From positions 372,001-436,000 of the forward strand of contig NOKP01000035.1 in NCBI GenBank assembly GCA_002682825.1: a stretch of 64,000 nt of DNA, given 5' to 3'. This DNA is from Neonectria sp. B-13. Lineage: Eukaryota; Ascomycota; Sordariomycetes; Hypocreales; Nectriaceae. Below are positions 1-12,972 of the stretch, one piece after another (positions within the stretch are counted from its first letter, which is position 1; the number at the start of each line of letters is the position of its first letter). A model generated the notes under the pieces. The model was given only the letters and a program-made list of their open reading frames with translations, searched no databases and was not told the origin of the DNA. The translations under genes were made by a program, and so were the position numbers.

Positions 1-566
1 TATCACGGTTGTTATGCTAGGGCCAGTGGGACATTTTTGTGTAGCTGTTCACTGGACACTTAGCGTCTATCAGGCTGTCTCTTCGAGCCGAAGTCTTATC
101 GTGTATTGCCTCCTCCTCATTCGTGTTGATCTCGACGCTTTATGCCACTTCCACCTGTAAACCCGCCTTGCAACAATATGACCTCCCCCCATAGAGCAAG
201 TAATGATGCATTGACGCGATTTACTACTGCTCGATGCTGAGTCAAGGCGCATGAGTCAAGGGGCAACAAAAACCGGAAGTTCCTCATTGCGACTGAAACC
301 TCAACGGAGAAGTAGAGTTCTACCTATATCTTCAACAGCAGCGCCATATTATAGAGCATATTTTGCAAAGCCAACAGTGATTTCAAGAATATGTCACCAG
401 AGCCTCGACTGACAACCTCGAATAGTAACCCCCGACTCAGTATTCATCTCGCGCATGCCAAGGACTTCGATAGACGTCCAGTCTCAATAGAGAGGTAATA
501 ATACGCCAGAAAAGAAAAAGTATATACGATTAAGGGTATCTAGAAGGGAATTTGATTGAAGACATC
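1..566. other. intergenic, no gene seen
   Basis: No reading frame here has the codon pattern, splice signals or recognisable domains of a gene. The only open frames are short and start or end arbitrarily. It is the 3' flank of the methyltransferase-like gene that follows on the minus strand, so it should hold that gene's terminator. No clear polyadenylation signal was identified. Confidence 0.5.
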
Positions 567-2560
567 TTATTTTCTTTTAACGGCCCTTATTAATTGCCAC
601 TCCCAAGAAGTCTTCCACTGATTACATTCTTCTACAATCTCTGGGTCCTCCCACCACCATCTGTCAGTAACCACATATTCTCCCCAGACCTCTGTCCAGA
701 GCATCCGGCCCACCAAGCTTCTCAGCTCCTCCTTTATATCCTCGTCGGACTGGGAACCAATCTTTGCTGGGGTGAAGCGATTTTCACCGCGAGGTACAGC
801 GAAGAACTTGCTCGGCTGAGGATTGACGCTTTCTAAACGAAATGATGCATTCTCCAGCCAGATGGGAAATAGTTTACTTGGGCTCATGCAACGAAAGTTC
901 GTTTCAAGGTTCAACAGCAGGTGTTGTTCGATCCAAGCTCGTAGTCGCGGTCCGAGCGAATTGGCGGTCGGAATGGGGTCGATTAGTGTTAGATGCAGCG
1001 TGCCGTCGGGTTTGAGACATCGGTGAATGTTTTTCAGAAGACCAGGGATCTCCTGCGATGGCATTGAAAGTGGGAGGCGCAAGGAGTAGACGCTTTCGAA
1101 AGACGACGAAGCCACGGGGAAGGCCGAAGTCGACCGCACTGGTACCGAGACCGGATGGATGTTTGGAAACAGCGCGTGTGATAGCGGCGTTGAGGATAAG
1201 TGGTACACCTGCTTGTAGTGATACACCGCTGCTAAATAGGACGCAGTAGCTAGTTGCAAGGATTAGCGAGTGCCAAGTTGAAAGAGGTTGTAAGATCTTG
1301 TTACCTGGCGTCTCGTAGAGTGCGAGGACTTTCTTCAGCGCGTCCGCAGAGCGTTTAGGAGATTTGCGCTGCTTTTCCTCGAAATGTACTGGGAAGTCCA
1401 TGTTATACAGCGCCGAAAGCATCCATTGCGCCTTCTCCAACTCCAGTATTTTTGACGAGTTCGGCTTGTTCATCGTGGGCCAAACTTGCTTCAGCCGAAG
1501 TAGACGAACAAGATTGCTCTCGCTTGCCAAGCGGCTCACCTCGCCCTGCATCACGTTGAGATCCATTGAGAAGCTCGAACTCAACGCACTTGGTTCTTCC
1601 ATGGTCTCCTCCATTGTCGGAAAGGTGTCCGTTGTCGGACTGCACGCCCAAGCGTCTGGTGGTTTCCAGCCGTCCGTGTTGTCCAACCTCAGTGAGCTGT
1701 TTGATGAAGGCACTTGTCGTGGTGTAAGCGGTAGCGGTGGCGGCCTTCCTAGAGATTTGGCACCAAGTGCTCGTAAAGCCATTTTAGAACTACCTAGTGT
1801 TAGATAGGGACAAATGTTGGTTTGGGGTGCCACGTACTTGATACTGGCGGACCGCTGGCGGTTGGGAGACTTGTTATCTGGGTTGCCGGCGGTGGTGATT
1901 TTTGAACTGAGGCCTAATGAGGTGTCGCCGGTAAGGGCTGTTGTAGTGACTTCGGTACTTCTGACAATAAACGAGCCATCGCTAAGAGTCTGAACAACGT
2001 GGCAAGGCTCTAGAGCCACCTCGACAACGGGGGGGTTCCAGAATGAAGAGGGCGTCTTTGGTCTCGCGGGTTCGTCACCGACTCTAGAATTATTGATGTA
2101 TATCTGTGCTAGAGAGGTGTCAGTTCATATGTAGAGTACAGCTGAGCCCCAAAGACCCAAGTATCGCGCAAGGCCACGAACCTACAGTGCATTCCGCGCC
2201 CTGCTTGGGACGAAGAATGTGATTGGTAACCGAGTCAGGGCTGCGCGCCAAGACGACCGGTGTCGACTCATCGCTCACAAATGACCTTGAGCACCTGTCA
2301 CTCTCCAAATCTAAATCCGCAGCGGTCACAGACGTGTGCGAGTAGGACAAGGCAGGCGACAGCGACCTGACGCTTCCCTCGGCAGCTCTGCGCCCGCCGA
2401 TGCCGGCATGGAGAGGGCCCTCAACGGAGGAGATTGAGCCGCGACTGAAGACGGACCTTGACGAGGACAAGGTCTTGTCGCGGACCGGCCTTGTGGCTTT
2501 GCGTTCGCGATGCTCTCTTCTGGATATCTTGTCGGGATCGGTCCAAACAACATCCCACAT
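567..2560 (-). CDS. methyltransferase-like fungal protein, 3 exons, 618 aa
   Basis: Exons on the minus strand are 2560-2186, 2103-1305 and 1249-567. Both introns (82 and 55 nt) are GT..AG and keep phase, giving 618 residues. The start reads MWDVVWTDPD, a beginning I recognise from a conserved fungal family. Residues about 1-330 are low-complexity, Ser/Pro/Arg-rich and probably disordered, then comes a short helical segment. The C-terminal part (about residues 390-618) resembles a class I SAM methyltransferase: a strand-like VYSLRLPL segment, a helix, then HRCLKPDGTLHLTLIDP, the usual post-motif of such folds. The glycine-rich SAM loop (DxGxGxG) is not visible, as I remember for this family, so catalytic activity is uncertain. 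The substrate cannot be inferred. Confidence 0.75.
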
Positions 2561-4562
2561 GGCGGATGAGAAGGCGGATGGAAAGTGAATTCAAGGTGCA
2601 CAGCGCAAGCAGGGACCGCCGTATCTGGGAAAGATTGGCAGTCTGAGATCTTGAGGAGAAGGGTCTGGCGTTTCAAAGAGAGCTAGTTATTGAAGATGGC
2701 AAAGATTCCCGGCTCCTGCAGAATGACGCAGGCTGGAAACGATGAAGAATGAGATATGACTTTTCGGCCCCAGCGGTCCCGTGTTTGATTGTCCGTCAGG
2801 GGAAAGGCCGGTGACATGGGGACATGGCTGACGGCACCAGAGCGTCGGGACGCGAGGCTGAACCTAGTTGATGCGCGGTGCCGTCCAGGCCGTCCAGGCC
2901 GTCCAGGCCGTCGGAGGAAAATCTGTTCAAAACGTGGCTGGCCAACAAGTGCCAAAGCTGGATGAAGCTGAGCGCCATAAGTTAAGGCGTAGCAGCCGCA
3001 GTCTCGGGTTTGCCGCAAGCACGCACCAACACGAGCTTCTACTTTTCTCCGCGAACCACTGGCTGCGCCTGGTGCTCCCGTTGGTTGACGCCCCCGGCTT
3101 GCTGTGATTGTCGTCTAGACTCATCCCATGGGCCCTTCTCAGACCACTCTGTTTGCGTGGCTTGGGTCTATCGACTCCCTTAGTGGGCGGTGACGTGGGG
3201 ATGCGTCGGTTGGCTACGATACTGAGCTGAATACTCCTGTCGATTCCCGCGGAGAAAAGCATCATTGGTACGAGGGAAGGAAGGGGGGGGCTTTGTTAGC
3301 AAGTCACAAGCTTTGCATACGGTCGCCTAACATGCCTTGTCTTTCTGCAGGGGGTTGCAAGGGTAATGCAAGGCACAACTCTTCGCATATTGGTAGACTC
3401 GAACACCGTTTCACATGCAAGTCGGTAGTGTTGCCAAAAACCGGTTCTGTCTCAACGGCTACAGACTCCAGGCCGTCCTCGGCTTGGAGGCATCCATGGA
3501 GCAAACCTCGACGCCGGAAAAGCAAAGCACATTCAGCTGAACATGCATTTATTGCAGTAGCCACTCGTCTAATCACGAACTAGTGGCGTCTCGGCAACAA
3601 GCTGATGGCGGGGCATAAGAGCAGAGGCTGAATCTAGACTCTTTGCGGGGGGTGGGGACTCTTTCGCGCTGTCACCTGTTTCCCAAATTCGAAGCCGAAT
3701 ATGAGACTGTCTGCTTTGGATTCCTGCTGAAATTGAATGAAGCCATCCGCAACGCCCTCGCTGACGGGTTGTCCCGAGTGAAGAAAACCTCCGGATCACA
3801 CGCGAGCATAAACACGCCTCGCCAGACTGCCGCTGTGGGCCGCCAAGAACGCTAGACAGAGATGGCTGATTGAAATCGGCCGGCGGTTCTTCAACATGCA
3901 AGGAAAAAGAAACGGGGAAAAGGAAAGAAAGCAGCAATGATAAGACAGAAGAGGAACGAAAGAAAAGGCAAACGGATCCCGACGGTTCTTCCCGAACCTC
4001 CTCCCGGAAAGCGTCAGGTACTGCAACGTGGCTGAGCTAGCAAATCCGTGTTGCTTTTGACAGCCAAACTGCTTGATCCCCGGCGGCTAGCCGAAGGCGA
4101 TCCCGATGGCCTCGATCGCTAATCAGCATCAGGGGGCTGGCTGAACCTATTAACTTGTTAGACCAGGACGCCTTTCGGTGGCTTGTTCCTAGATTGAAGC
4201 GTTGGCGCCATATTTTGTTTCCTCCCGCTTTGACTTGAGCACAGATCTTCCCGTTGCTTTGACCGTCGTGCGACCCGTTGTTCTGCCTTGGTTTATCTAC
4301 GCCCGTGTGACGAAGGCTTCGGTGCCGTTTTATCAAGTTTGTGGCTTTCGATGACCTGGAGCGGTTAATTCCGTTATCCCGATCACGCGCGCTCATCCCA
4401 TACTTCTTCTTGACGCAAGAAGATCTCCGGTATCATTCTCCTTCGTCTTGTATTGTCTGTAGACATCATCCATGGTCCGAGACTTCATAAGTCCACCCTT
4501 GGAACCAACACATTGAAGCTCGTCTGCCTCTGTACCGGCATACGGAGAATCACTAAGCAACC
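2561..4562. other. intergenic region between two divergent genes
   Basis: About 2 kb separates the start of the methyltransferase-like gene (leftward) from the start of the purine permease (rightward), so it must carry both promoters. No open frame here has believable codon content. Apart from a short 9-bp tandem repeat at 2881-2912, nothing stands out. Confidence 0.5.
2881..2912. repeat. tandem repeat, 9-bp unit CCGTCCAGG x 3.5
   Basis: Three perfect copies of CCGTCCAGG follow each other, then CCGTC. It lies about 320 bp upstream of the methyltransferase-like start codon, in non-coding DNA. A 9-bp unit could be a slippage product. No protein-binding role can be shown. Confidence 0.85.
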
Positions 4563-6778
4563 ATGGCCAAGTCTACAATCCGCGGTGTCTCGGCCGCAAT
4601 CGACAAGTTCAACAGGCGAGTCTCGTCAAGCGCCTTCGGCCGGTTCTTCAGGCTCGAAGGGAGTGGCCATGCAAGTTCGCCCGTCCTCACGAACCACGCG
4701 ATATTCTGCTGACGGATAGTCTTAGGCTAAAGAGATCCCCGGCTCCTCACTGTCCAACGAGATCCGCGCCGGCGCGACTACCTTTGCGACCATGGCGTAT
4801 ATCATCGCAGTAAATGTACTGCAGCTCTCCTGATATGCCGAGTTCGACACTAACAAGTCAAAGGCCACCGTTCTTTCTCAAACCGGCGGTCCCTGTCACT
4901 GTGATCTGGAGGATCGCATCAAGTGCGATGATATCGCCAGTTATGCCGCTTGCAAAGAAGGTAACCACGCCATCCAGCGACTGCACAATGATAGAGAAGC
5001 TAACGTCTTTACAGAAGTCAGGCGTGAGCTCATCACCGCGACAGCTGCCATTGCGGCTCTCTCCAGCTTCGCCTTCGGCTTGTTCACCAACCTCCCGGTT
5101 GCACTGGCGTAAGTACCCCGTGCCTTACGGCCCAGAAACGACGCTGACAGCTACAGACCGGGCATGGGACTCAACGCCTACTTCGCCTTCCAAGTCGTCG
5201 GCTACAACGGGTCGGGCAACATCCCGTATGCAGTTGCGCTTACGGCTGTCTTCGCCGAGGGTCTGATCTTCGTCTTCCTAGCCTTGACCGGTATGCGACA
5301 GTGGTTGGTGAAGATGATCCCTGCTACTATCAAAACAGCGACTGGTGTTGGTATTGGACTTTTTCTCACTGAGATTGGGTTGTCGTACTCGGCTGGTATT
5401 GGTGCCATCACAGGAGGCTGGAAGGCGACACCGATAACGATAGCTGGGTGTCCTGTTGAAATGATCAACGCTGAATCTCAGATGTGTGAGGGAGGACTCA
5501 TGTCGAGTCCCAAGGTATGTCAGACCCTTTTCCATTGATACCCGAAGGCATATGGAACTAACCACGATGACAGCTCTGGGCAGGTATCGTCGCAGGAGGC
5601 GTCTTCACGGCGTACCTCATGGCGTTTCGAGTAAAGTATGCCTTTGTCATAGGCATTGCCTTTGTCTCCATCATCTCCTGGCCGTAAGATATCCCAGCTC
5701 CTCCAGCCTAAACAAGTCATTGCTAACCTCTGCATCAGACGCAATACGGCCATAACCTATTTCCCCCACACTGACGAAGGAGACTCGCGCTTCGAGTTGT
5801 TCCGCCAGGTCGTATCCTTTCATCCAATGAAGCACACCCTGAATGCACTGGATTGGGACGTTGGGAAGAACGGCACTCAGTTCGCGGTGGCTCTATTCAC
5901 CTTCCTTTACGTCGACATCATCGATGCCACTGCGACGCTGTACTCCATGGTCCGCTTTTGCGGCGTGATTGACGTCGAAGACGGTGATTTCCCCCGATCG
6001 ACGATTGCGTACTGCTGCGATGCCATATGCATCTCCATCAGCGCCCTCTTCGGGTGCTCGCCCGTCACAGCGTTCATCGAAAGTGGCGCAGGTATTGCTG
6101 AGGGAGGTCTCACGGGTCTTACGGCTATGGTAACCGGCCTGGGCTTCTTCATCTCCATTTTCTTCGTGCCCATCTTCGCCTCCATTCCACCTTGGGCAAC
6201 TGGTCCAACCCTGATTCTGGTAAGTTCTCTAAGAAGGCTTGTCCAGGAAGCAGATTCTCACATGACTTCTAGGTTGGATGCATGATGGCCCGACAGGTAA
6301 CTCAGGTTAATTGGCGATACATTGGCGACGCTCTTCCGTCATTCGCCGTCATTGCCTTTGTGCCGTTCTCATTTAGCGTCGCCTACGGGCTCATTGCGTA
6401 AGTCTCATCACCCCGAAAAAGATACTAGTCCTAATCTTGTTCAGTGGCATGTTTCTGTACGCAGCCATCAACGGGTTGGTCGCAATCACAGTGCGACTCT
6501 CCGGAGGCAGGCTGGAGCCGCGCGAATACGATCTCAAGGAGTACTGGACGTGGAAGCGTTCCGGGAAGAAGCCGTGGTTCGTCCGAGCCTTTCGAAATGT
6601 GACGGATTCTGGAAAGACGGACAACAACTCGAGCACCCACAACTTCAGCATGAACGGTGAGGGCCGTTCTGATGAGTTTGCTTGCGAGATGGTTCGTGTG
6701 GCCTCGTCGCATAAGGATGATGGTATAGAGGTATCCGTGACGAGGCCTGCGCAGATCTTGACGCCGTACTCCAGATAG
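4563..6778 (+). CDS. azgA: AzgA-type purine (adenine/guanine/hypoxanthine) permease, 9 exons, 597 aa
   Basis: Exons are 4563-4674, 4733-4815, 4864-4960, 5015-5108, 5157-5514, 5574-5683, 5739-6219, 6273-6397 and 6445-6778. All eight introns (47-59 nt) keep phase. The protein matches the fungal AzgA family of H+/purine symporters in the plasma membrane, part of the NAT/AzgA (nucleobase-cation symporter 2) superfamily. Diagnostic stretches are FRLEGSGH near the N-terminus, AGATTFATMAYIIAVN, APGMGLNAYF, GLSYSAG, SWPRNTAITYFPHT, FLYVDIIDATATLYSM and CSPVTAFIESGAGIAEGG, the last containing residues of the substrate path. Hydrophobic segments fit 12-14 membrane spans. The C-terminal tail (about 100 residues) is hydrophilic and less conserved. 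The second intron ends in AAAG, an acceptor chosen because it restores AVN-ATVLSQTGGPC. The family identity is firm; the exact purine is not. Confidence 0.93.
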
Positions 6779-8085
6779 ATAGAGTATCTATGTCTAGTTG
6801 TGGTTCTCGTATTCGTTTGTCAGCGCACTGGTGCAGCCGAAACATGTAATAAATATCCTAAATTAACATTCACATTTCACTGCCGCCACTGCTGTTGGTT
6901 CCTTTGAAATAGTAGTGATAGTAGTACTCAGTCGAAGCCCACTCCTGGTCAGGTAAACATAATCATTGAGATGGATTTGACACAAATTTCCACAGGTGAG
7001 CGAGCGATGAGCTGAGGCAAGTTGGCTGATGTACAGAAATAGTTGCTTTGTAAAGACATTAAGGAGGGCCACAGAAGCTCAAGTAGTACTTTCAACATCA
7101 TCTCATCCGATGGGTCTGTTGTGTACAAATATAGATAGTTCCACCTTTCTCCCGCAATGTGCGACACAATATGAGTTGAGAGTTGAAGATATTCATACCA
7201 CTTCGAAACTGTCTTGAGACGCACAATACTACTATTCAAGGTTCTAGGGAATCCAGTAGAAATTTCTACTATCCATGTCTGTAGGCAGCATTGCAGACAT
7301 CTGCGATTCTTATTTGACTACTGACTGTGTTGATATGAGCCGGTTTACAACTACTTGATCAATGATCGTTTGTGGGTTCTCATGTTAGCCACGAGTTTCG
7401 CATCATGAGGGACAATGAAATGATATTTATGCCATTCTGGTTATAGGTTTGGCAGAACTTCTAATAACCACATGTGATACAGAAGTGGCTTACGTAGCAT
7501 CTTTGCCGTAGGTATGTGCAAATGCGTGGGCCTGCCACATCTTGTTCATGTGACACGTTGCATGTGCCACTGGCGGCGAGGTACAGAAATGTATTTACCA
7601 GGCTTGCTTAGCCTCCATTCAGAAGTAGGCAAGTCTACTCGTGTCTTTTGTGTCTTAGGAAACTGTTCCTTCTGACTGGATTACTTGACGCACTCGTACC
7701 GAGTAGACTGGAAGCCTGTCATTTTAAGCCAATTCCAGTGGACTTCTTAATGTATACTTCCCATATGGCCCCCTCCATACGGCATCTCTCGCTGGACGTG
7801 ATCGCATGATACCATAAATAACACAGTGGCTTTGTCATCACAAAAGGCCATCAATAATCAGAATATTTAAGTCAACGATATCATCAGGGGCTCAATCGTA
7901 ATTGCACGAAGATGTAAGAATTTAATATATACAGCACCATGATGTCTCATTCCGTGATTCCGAGTCTCTAGAATTACCAAAGCTAAACCCATCATTACTC
8001 CTTCAATCCCCAGCAGGCCTTTTTCATGATGTATTCTACCAAGCTCTTCACATTCCCTAACTTCTCACATTACTGGTCAATAATT
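6779..8085. other. intergenic, no gene seen
   Basis: This 1.3-kb stretch lies between the 3' ends of two convergent genes, the purine permease (+) and the lipase (-). It is AT-richer than the flanking genes. Minus-strand open frames around 6860-7240 are not supported by splice signals or recognisable motifs. Confidence 0.5.
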
Positions 8086-9396
8086 TTACCACAAGGTGAA
8101 GACGCCATTTAGCGCATCACGCTTCGTCAGCGGGCTCGAGGTGTCGTTCCTGGTGACGTTCTGAGTGGTACACCCCGAAGCCCCATAAAGCTCAGTATGC
8201 GCGCCAGTCAAGATGGTCGCCAACCATTCCACAGCCGCGCCAAGACTATAATAAGCCTCTTCCGAGTGCGTGCCCTTGGAATTCCTCTGGTACAGGATAT
8301 TCGCACCGACTTCACAGTATCTCTTGACGAGAACGTCTGTGTCAGCAACCTTGCTGATTTCGTCGTTGATGGCCTTGTACACAAAAAGAGGCCATTGGGG
8401 CACGCCGTGGTATCCCATGATACCGTCTCGGTTGATGATGGCCAGGAGCTTGGGGTCTCGGAACGTGGCCGCGCCGTGCTTGAAGTAGTCGGAAATGTCT
8501 TCTCCAGCGTAGGCGTAGCCGGCCTCGACTACGGTGTAGTCCGTGGCAGCCAGGAAGCCAGTCTTGTTGTACGGTCCGCTCGTCTTGAGCTGCTTGAGCA
8601 AGTACTTCTGAACCTCGGGATACTGGCTTGTGAGTCCCAAGATGGCGCTTGGTGCCAAACCTGCAGCGTCTGAACCTGAGATGGAATCGAGGACGCTGGA
8701 GATGTTGGGGGTCAAACCACCCAGCGCTGCGCCCAGGATGACGCCTGATAGCTCTGGCGCGTACTGCACAGCAAGTTCAGACGCCCATTCGCTCGCGAGC
8801 GCACCGCCGGAGTAGCCCCAGAGCGCGACGCGGGGTGCAGTCAAGTTGAGGCCGAGGCCCAAGGAGAGCACGGCGCGAACCGAGTCGAGCGTCGCATGTC
8901 CCGAGATGACACCCGCAGTAAACGAAGCCAGCGGTCCTTCGTAGTCCGGGATCGAGACGAAGAGTCCCAAGCCCAGGGCAGCGCCGTAGGGACCACTCTC
9001 GTCAGTGGCGTACAGGCTGTAGCTAGGGCTTGCGTCGACATCGGCAGAGTCGTAGGGGACTTGGTACGACAGCAGAGCAGACTCGTCGAAGAAAGTGGCG
9101 GCAGTGCTGTTGGGTCCCAGTTCTGGCACAAGCAGCGTCGTGACGGCCCAGGTGGGCTTATACTGGCTGTTGGTGGTGCGGAAGAGGATGTTGTATGTAG
9201 CGGAGCTGTTGCCGACGATGTCGGTCAGGTTGCCCGGCGCAGGTCGCACGCGGAGGACAGTGCCAGGCTCTGTGTTCTCGTACCCAGGCGGTGCGGTGTA
9301 CCACGGGTCTTTGCTCGGCGGCAGGAGAGTCGACTTGGCTGCTGAGGCAATTCCCAACCAGAGGCTCACAAGAGCCAGCACGCGATGAAGAGCCAT
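8086..9396 (-). CDS. secreted lipase, Candida antarctica lipase A-like (LIP family), 436 aa
   Basis: This single-exon gene encodes 436 residues. A signal peptide is visible (residues 1-19, ending ASA, mature start about K21). The catalytic serine lies in the nucleophile elbow GYSGG (Ser196), preceded by VALW as in LIP-family lipases (PF03583). The middle carries the family's DYEGP and GHATLDSVRA segments. The C-terminal part has PLFVYKAINDEI and GTHSEEAYYSLGAAVEWL, where the acid and histidine of the triad are expected. Several Asn-x-Ser/Thr sites (for example NLT, NSS, NVT, NDT) fit a secreted glycoprotein. The likely role is hydrolysis of triacylglycerols or other esters outside the cell. 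Family length is about 430-470 residues, so the gene looks complete. It stands alone, with no functional neighbour evident. Confidence 0.93.
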   Translation of the reverse strand: MALHRVLALVSLWLGIASAAKSTLLPPSKDPWYTAPPGYENTEPGTVLRVRPAPGNLTDIVGNSSATYNILFRTTNSQYKPTWAVTTLLVPELGPNSTAATFFDESALLSYQVPYDSADVDASPSYSLYATDESGPYGAALGLGLFVSIPDYEGPLASFTAGVISGHATLDSVRAVLSLGLGLNLTAPRVALWGYSGGALASEWASELAVQYAPELSGVILGAALGGLTPNISSVLDSISGSDAAGLAPSAILGLTSQYPEVQKYLLKQLKTSGPYNKTGFLAATDYTVVEAGYAYAGEDISDYFKHGAATFRDPKLLAIINRDGIMGYHGVPQWPLFVYKAINDEISKVADTDVLVKRYCEVGANILYQRNSKGTHSEEAYYSLGAAVEWLATILTGAHTELYGASGCTTQNVTRNDTSSPLTKRDALNGVFTLW

Positions 9397-12300
9397 GACG
9401 ACGATGAATTGGCGAGTTAGTGAGGTTTGAGACGATGCAGACAGACACGGCTAAGGCGGGAAATGCAGGACTATAACTTATCTCCCGCGTCGGACTGGTA
9501 GTCTCCATGACGACAGTGGGGCTCAGCCGATACATCCGATCCGAGGCACTTCGGGCTGTGAGCAGAGCTGTAGCTACGGTCGGCGGTGCCACAGCTGACC
9601 TGACGTGACCAGGTCGGTGATGTCTGACTACGTGGTGCCTCTAATGATGACGGCGATGACAGCGCTAGCGTCGGGGGCTGACGCCTGAGCGTAGCCGCGA
9701 CGAATCATCGACAGAGCTGCCGAGGCTATGCTGCAAGCGGCAACGAGCATATCCGCTTTTGTCATCACTATTGAGGCGTTTCCCCTCACTGTCCAGGAGA
9801 AGGCTGACAGCTAGGCAACATTGGGATAACCTTGACGCCCTTTAGTTACTGGGTTTTGCTCCTCTCGAGCAGGCGGAGTAGGTCCATGTCCTTTTCGAAT
9901 TGCTCCAAAATAGCCTTTAGTTGCGACTCAGGACGTCGCGTTGTGCAGCAATGGCCTTGCTGATTTACAACATGTTAAGTTGTCTCACAAGAAAAGGCCG
10001 TTCAGCTTGAAATAAGACATTCAACCCACAAATGCAGCTGCCAAGAATAAGCGGTGAAACGTACTCGCAAAGCCAACTCCATAACTGAAACCCCAGCGTA
10101 GGTGATTGCGCTGACACGGAGGATTTTGCCAATCTTCCTACGTCTCCACCTCGAGTAACATCCTGACAGAGCTTGGGCTACTGTACCCGCCCTCATTCTG
10201 TGGTGTAGCTTATATAGATACCGTTTCGAACTGACACATCCGCTGCGACCGTTTCCATACTGGCTGCCGTGCAAGTGATGCAATAACCTCGTCGAGCAAA
10301 GTTGCGACTCGCACGCAAAAGTGGTGATACTGACACCGAATCAACGATACCTCACTACGGCTTCCCAACTGCCCCATCGTAAGACAGCTTCCTCGTTGTT
10401 AGTGAATCGGGTTAGATCCTTCGTTTAGTGTGACCTATTTCATCCTCAGTCACCTGAACTTCGTCACTGTGCCCCCAAGTGCTGAGTGCAGCCAAATAAG
10501 CAGCGAGGGGGGGCACAGATGGATGATGCATCGAGGAATGGAGAAGTGATGAAGGGATATAACCACACTCTGTAATACTGAACATTGATTCTGGAGTGAG
10601 ACAGGAGACTTGCAGACCATTTAAGCTGAGCGCTTGCGGGTGTAAAAGCAGGCATTGTCATGCGCGACAGCTGAGTTTACAATAACCAGCTTTTATCACA
10701 ATGCCTTGGAATTGAATTATGAATGAATCTTGTGAGTTGGAGGCCCCGTGATTGGAGTTTCTTTGCATTATTCGTCGTATTGTGCTGTGTCTGAGAATAT
10801 TTTATTTAAGAAGGCTAGAGTGATAGTGGGGGGTGCAATGTTGAAATGATCATGTCCTGTCATTCTGCGGCTTGATCTTAGCAAGTAACCCGCATCGATT
10901 GTACGCTTTTTAGCTCAGGCCACTCATCAAGCCGGTTGTATCACATCGTGAGCTGTCTTGCGGTTCATCACAGGATTCATCTGCTTACTGCAAAGTCCGA
11001 CCTACTTGACTTCCCTCAACGAACCTTAAGACCATCGGCAACCTAGTTTCTCTAGAAGAAACGCTTCCACCATATCGTAGGAATCAATATCTTCAATTCT
11101 TAACGTATTCAAACGATTGCGTGATATTACAACAAAAGGCACGGACTTCGTTGCTGCTGATTTCGCGCAACTGCACCTACCCTGCACCACTGCGGAACGG
11201 TCTCGTCCAACACTACACTAAGCTTTCTCAGCATGCTTCGAAACAATTGTTCTGCTTTAGATGCCATTATTTGCTTTCCCTCTCAACCTCAATTTCAATC
11301 CCGAGTCTCCAGCAACCACTCACCACATCGGGTCCTCGTACGAGCCAGACTTGAAAATATTTTGGGCATCACGGCTAACCAAGGCGGTGGAGGAATTGAT
11401 TGAGGTTTATTGGATGAAGGATAATATGACAGGGCAAATGTACTACCCTTGGTACCACTTGATCGATTAATTATTCATTCGCTTTCTGTTCTTGTATTAT
11501 GCTGCTTGTTGGAGGGTTTTCATTGCATTCACATCCTGAGCGACTGAGGTTATTTAACCGATTGTGTATGTATAGTAATCTCGTTCTTCAGAAAGAAACG
11601 TTGATCATACTCTGGATTTGTAGGCGAACGTGGCCAAGATTTAAGACATATATGAGAGCTCGATCGCGCCAATGCAAGATATGATCAGAAGACTGGCTTC
11701 TATGTCATTAAGCTTTGATGAACGGTCTGGGCCAGATATTGGAAAAGATGGTCGAGTCTGGGTGTGATTTTACCGCAATTCCGATGCGATTGATTTACTG
11801 TCGGGCAAGCCTGATGGTTCGATTTGTGAGAAACTGGCTTACGAGACTTTCAAACGAGACTTGCAGTTACGCGAAGTGAGTCCTTCTAAGTTTAATAGAG
11901 TGCTTTGCTAGTAGGGTAAAGGGGTTTTCAATCGTCACAAGAAGAGAGCTTTCTCTACGCATCGCGCATTTCACTGTGCTTTGGATGCTTCAACCATCAG
12001 TTAGAACCCAGAAACTACTCCCTCATATTAGGTATACCGTGTATTGTACTCGCTAGCATCGCATCTAGCCACTCAGATTAACACTTCAGGCTCAATGTTG
12101 GATTTGGACCATGTTCGGCGAAGTTCGCGTGCCGCATAACCGACCACGTGGTGAATTAAGGACGTCGACTGTCGACATTGAGGCTAGCTCAATAGAAGGC
12201 ATTGACACGAGCACTATAGTGTTATTTAGATCGCCAATGGATGGTTCGATTACGAGGTGGTCAGAGAGACTGAAAGTCATTAACATGAAGGATACGAGGC

Positions 12301-12972
12301 AATAGTTCCATCGGTTCGTATTGGCTGGGGTAGGGCGAATGCTTTAACTATTTTAGGCTTAATTTCCACACGGATCAAATGCCCGAGAGGAGAACACGAA
12401 AATAGATGAGGCCCGTGATTGGTTTGGCAGCAAGCCATGCTAAACTCTCTTAAGTTAAAGGTGGAATTTCGGGGAGCAAGGACTTTTTCCCACGGCCTCG
12501 AACGCACTGGACCCTCGGCAGACAGAACTCTTCACACACATGCCTCCATGTCCTTGCGCTTGAGTGCCCGGGTTTTACTATCACCCTTGCGCATTTCTTG
12601 GATCTAGGAGATCCCTGGTTATGTCATTAGTTAAGCTTTGTGACCGCTTGGAATGCGGGTAGGAGACGGCGAGAGCGAGGTGACATTGAGATCGAATATG
12701 AAGCCGACGACCCATGCGATGAAGCCATGATTCTAATAATAAATGTCAACCATTTCAGATGGCAAGTACATAAGAAGACTCTTGGGACAACAAACAAACA
12801 CCCTCATCACCACTCACCTTCATCACATCTCATCAGCCTCAAAGCCACATTCACAACTCTGAAATATCACATCCCTTCGCCTCTTAAACACCCAGGTTAG
12901 CATCCACTCTTGAACAGAACGCAGACGAACCAAACACTTACATCTGCACAGTCTCACCTACCAACCATCAAG
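9397..12972. other. long intergenic region, only weak short open frames
   Basis: About 3.6 kb without a supportable gene. The best candidate is a 69-codon plus-strand frame at 11261-11470, which begins with ATG and has a plausible composition (PLFAFPLNLNFNP at its start) but no recognisable domain, no splice partner and no homologue I know. The region upstream of 9396 should contain the lipase promoter. The last 250 bp should hold the promoter and 5' leader of the small secreted protein that follows; the leader is rich in CA/CCT, as is common in highly expressed fungal genes. Confidence 0.45.

Noticed and set aside
904..2019. Long minus-strand frame of 371 codons as a gene on its own
   Set aside because: Its last third runs past the donor site at 1304 and is out of frame with the conserved end. 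It is the middle exon of the methyltransferase-like gene.
8197..8673. 158-codon plus-strand frame inside the lipase
   Set aside because: Shadow of the lipase frame with no recognisable content.
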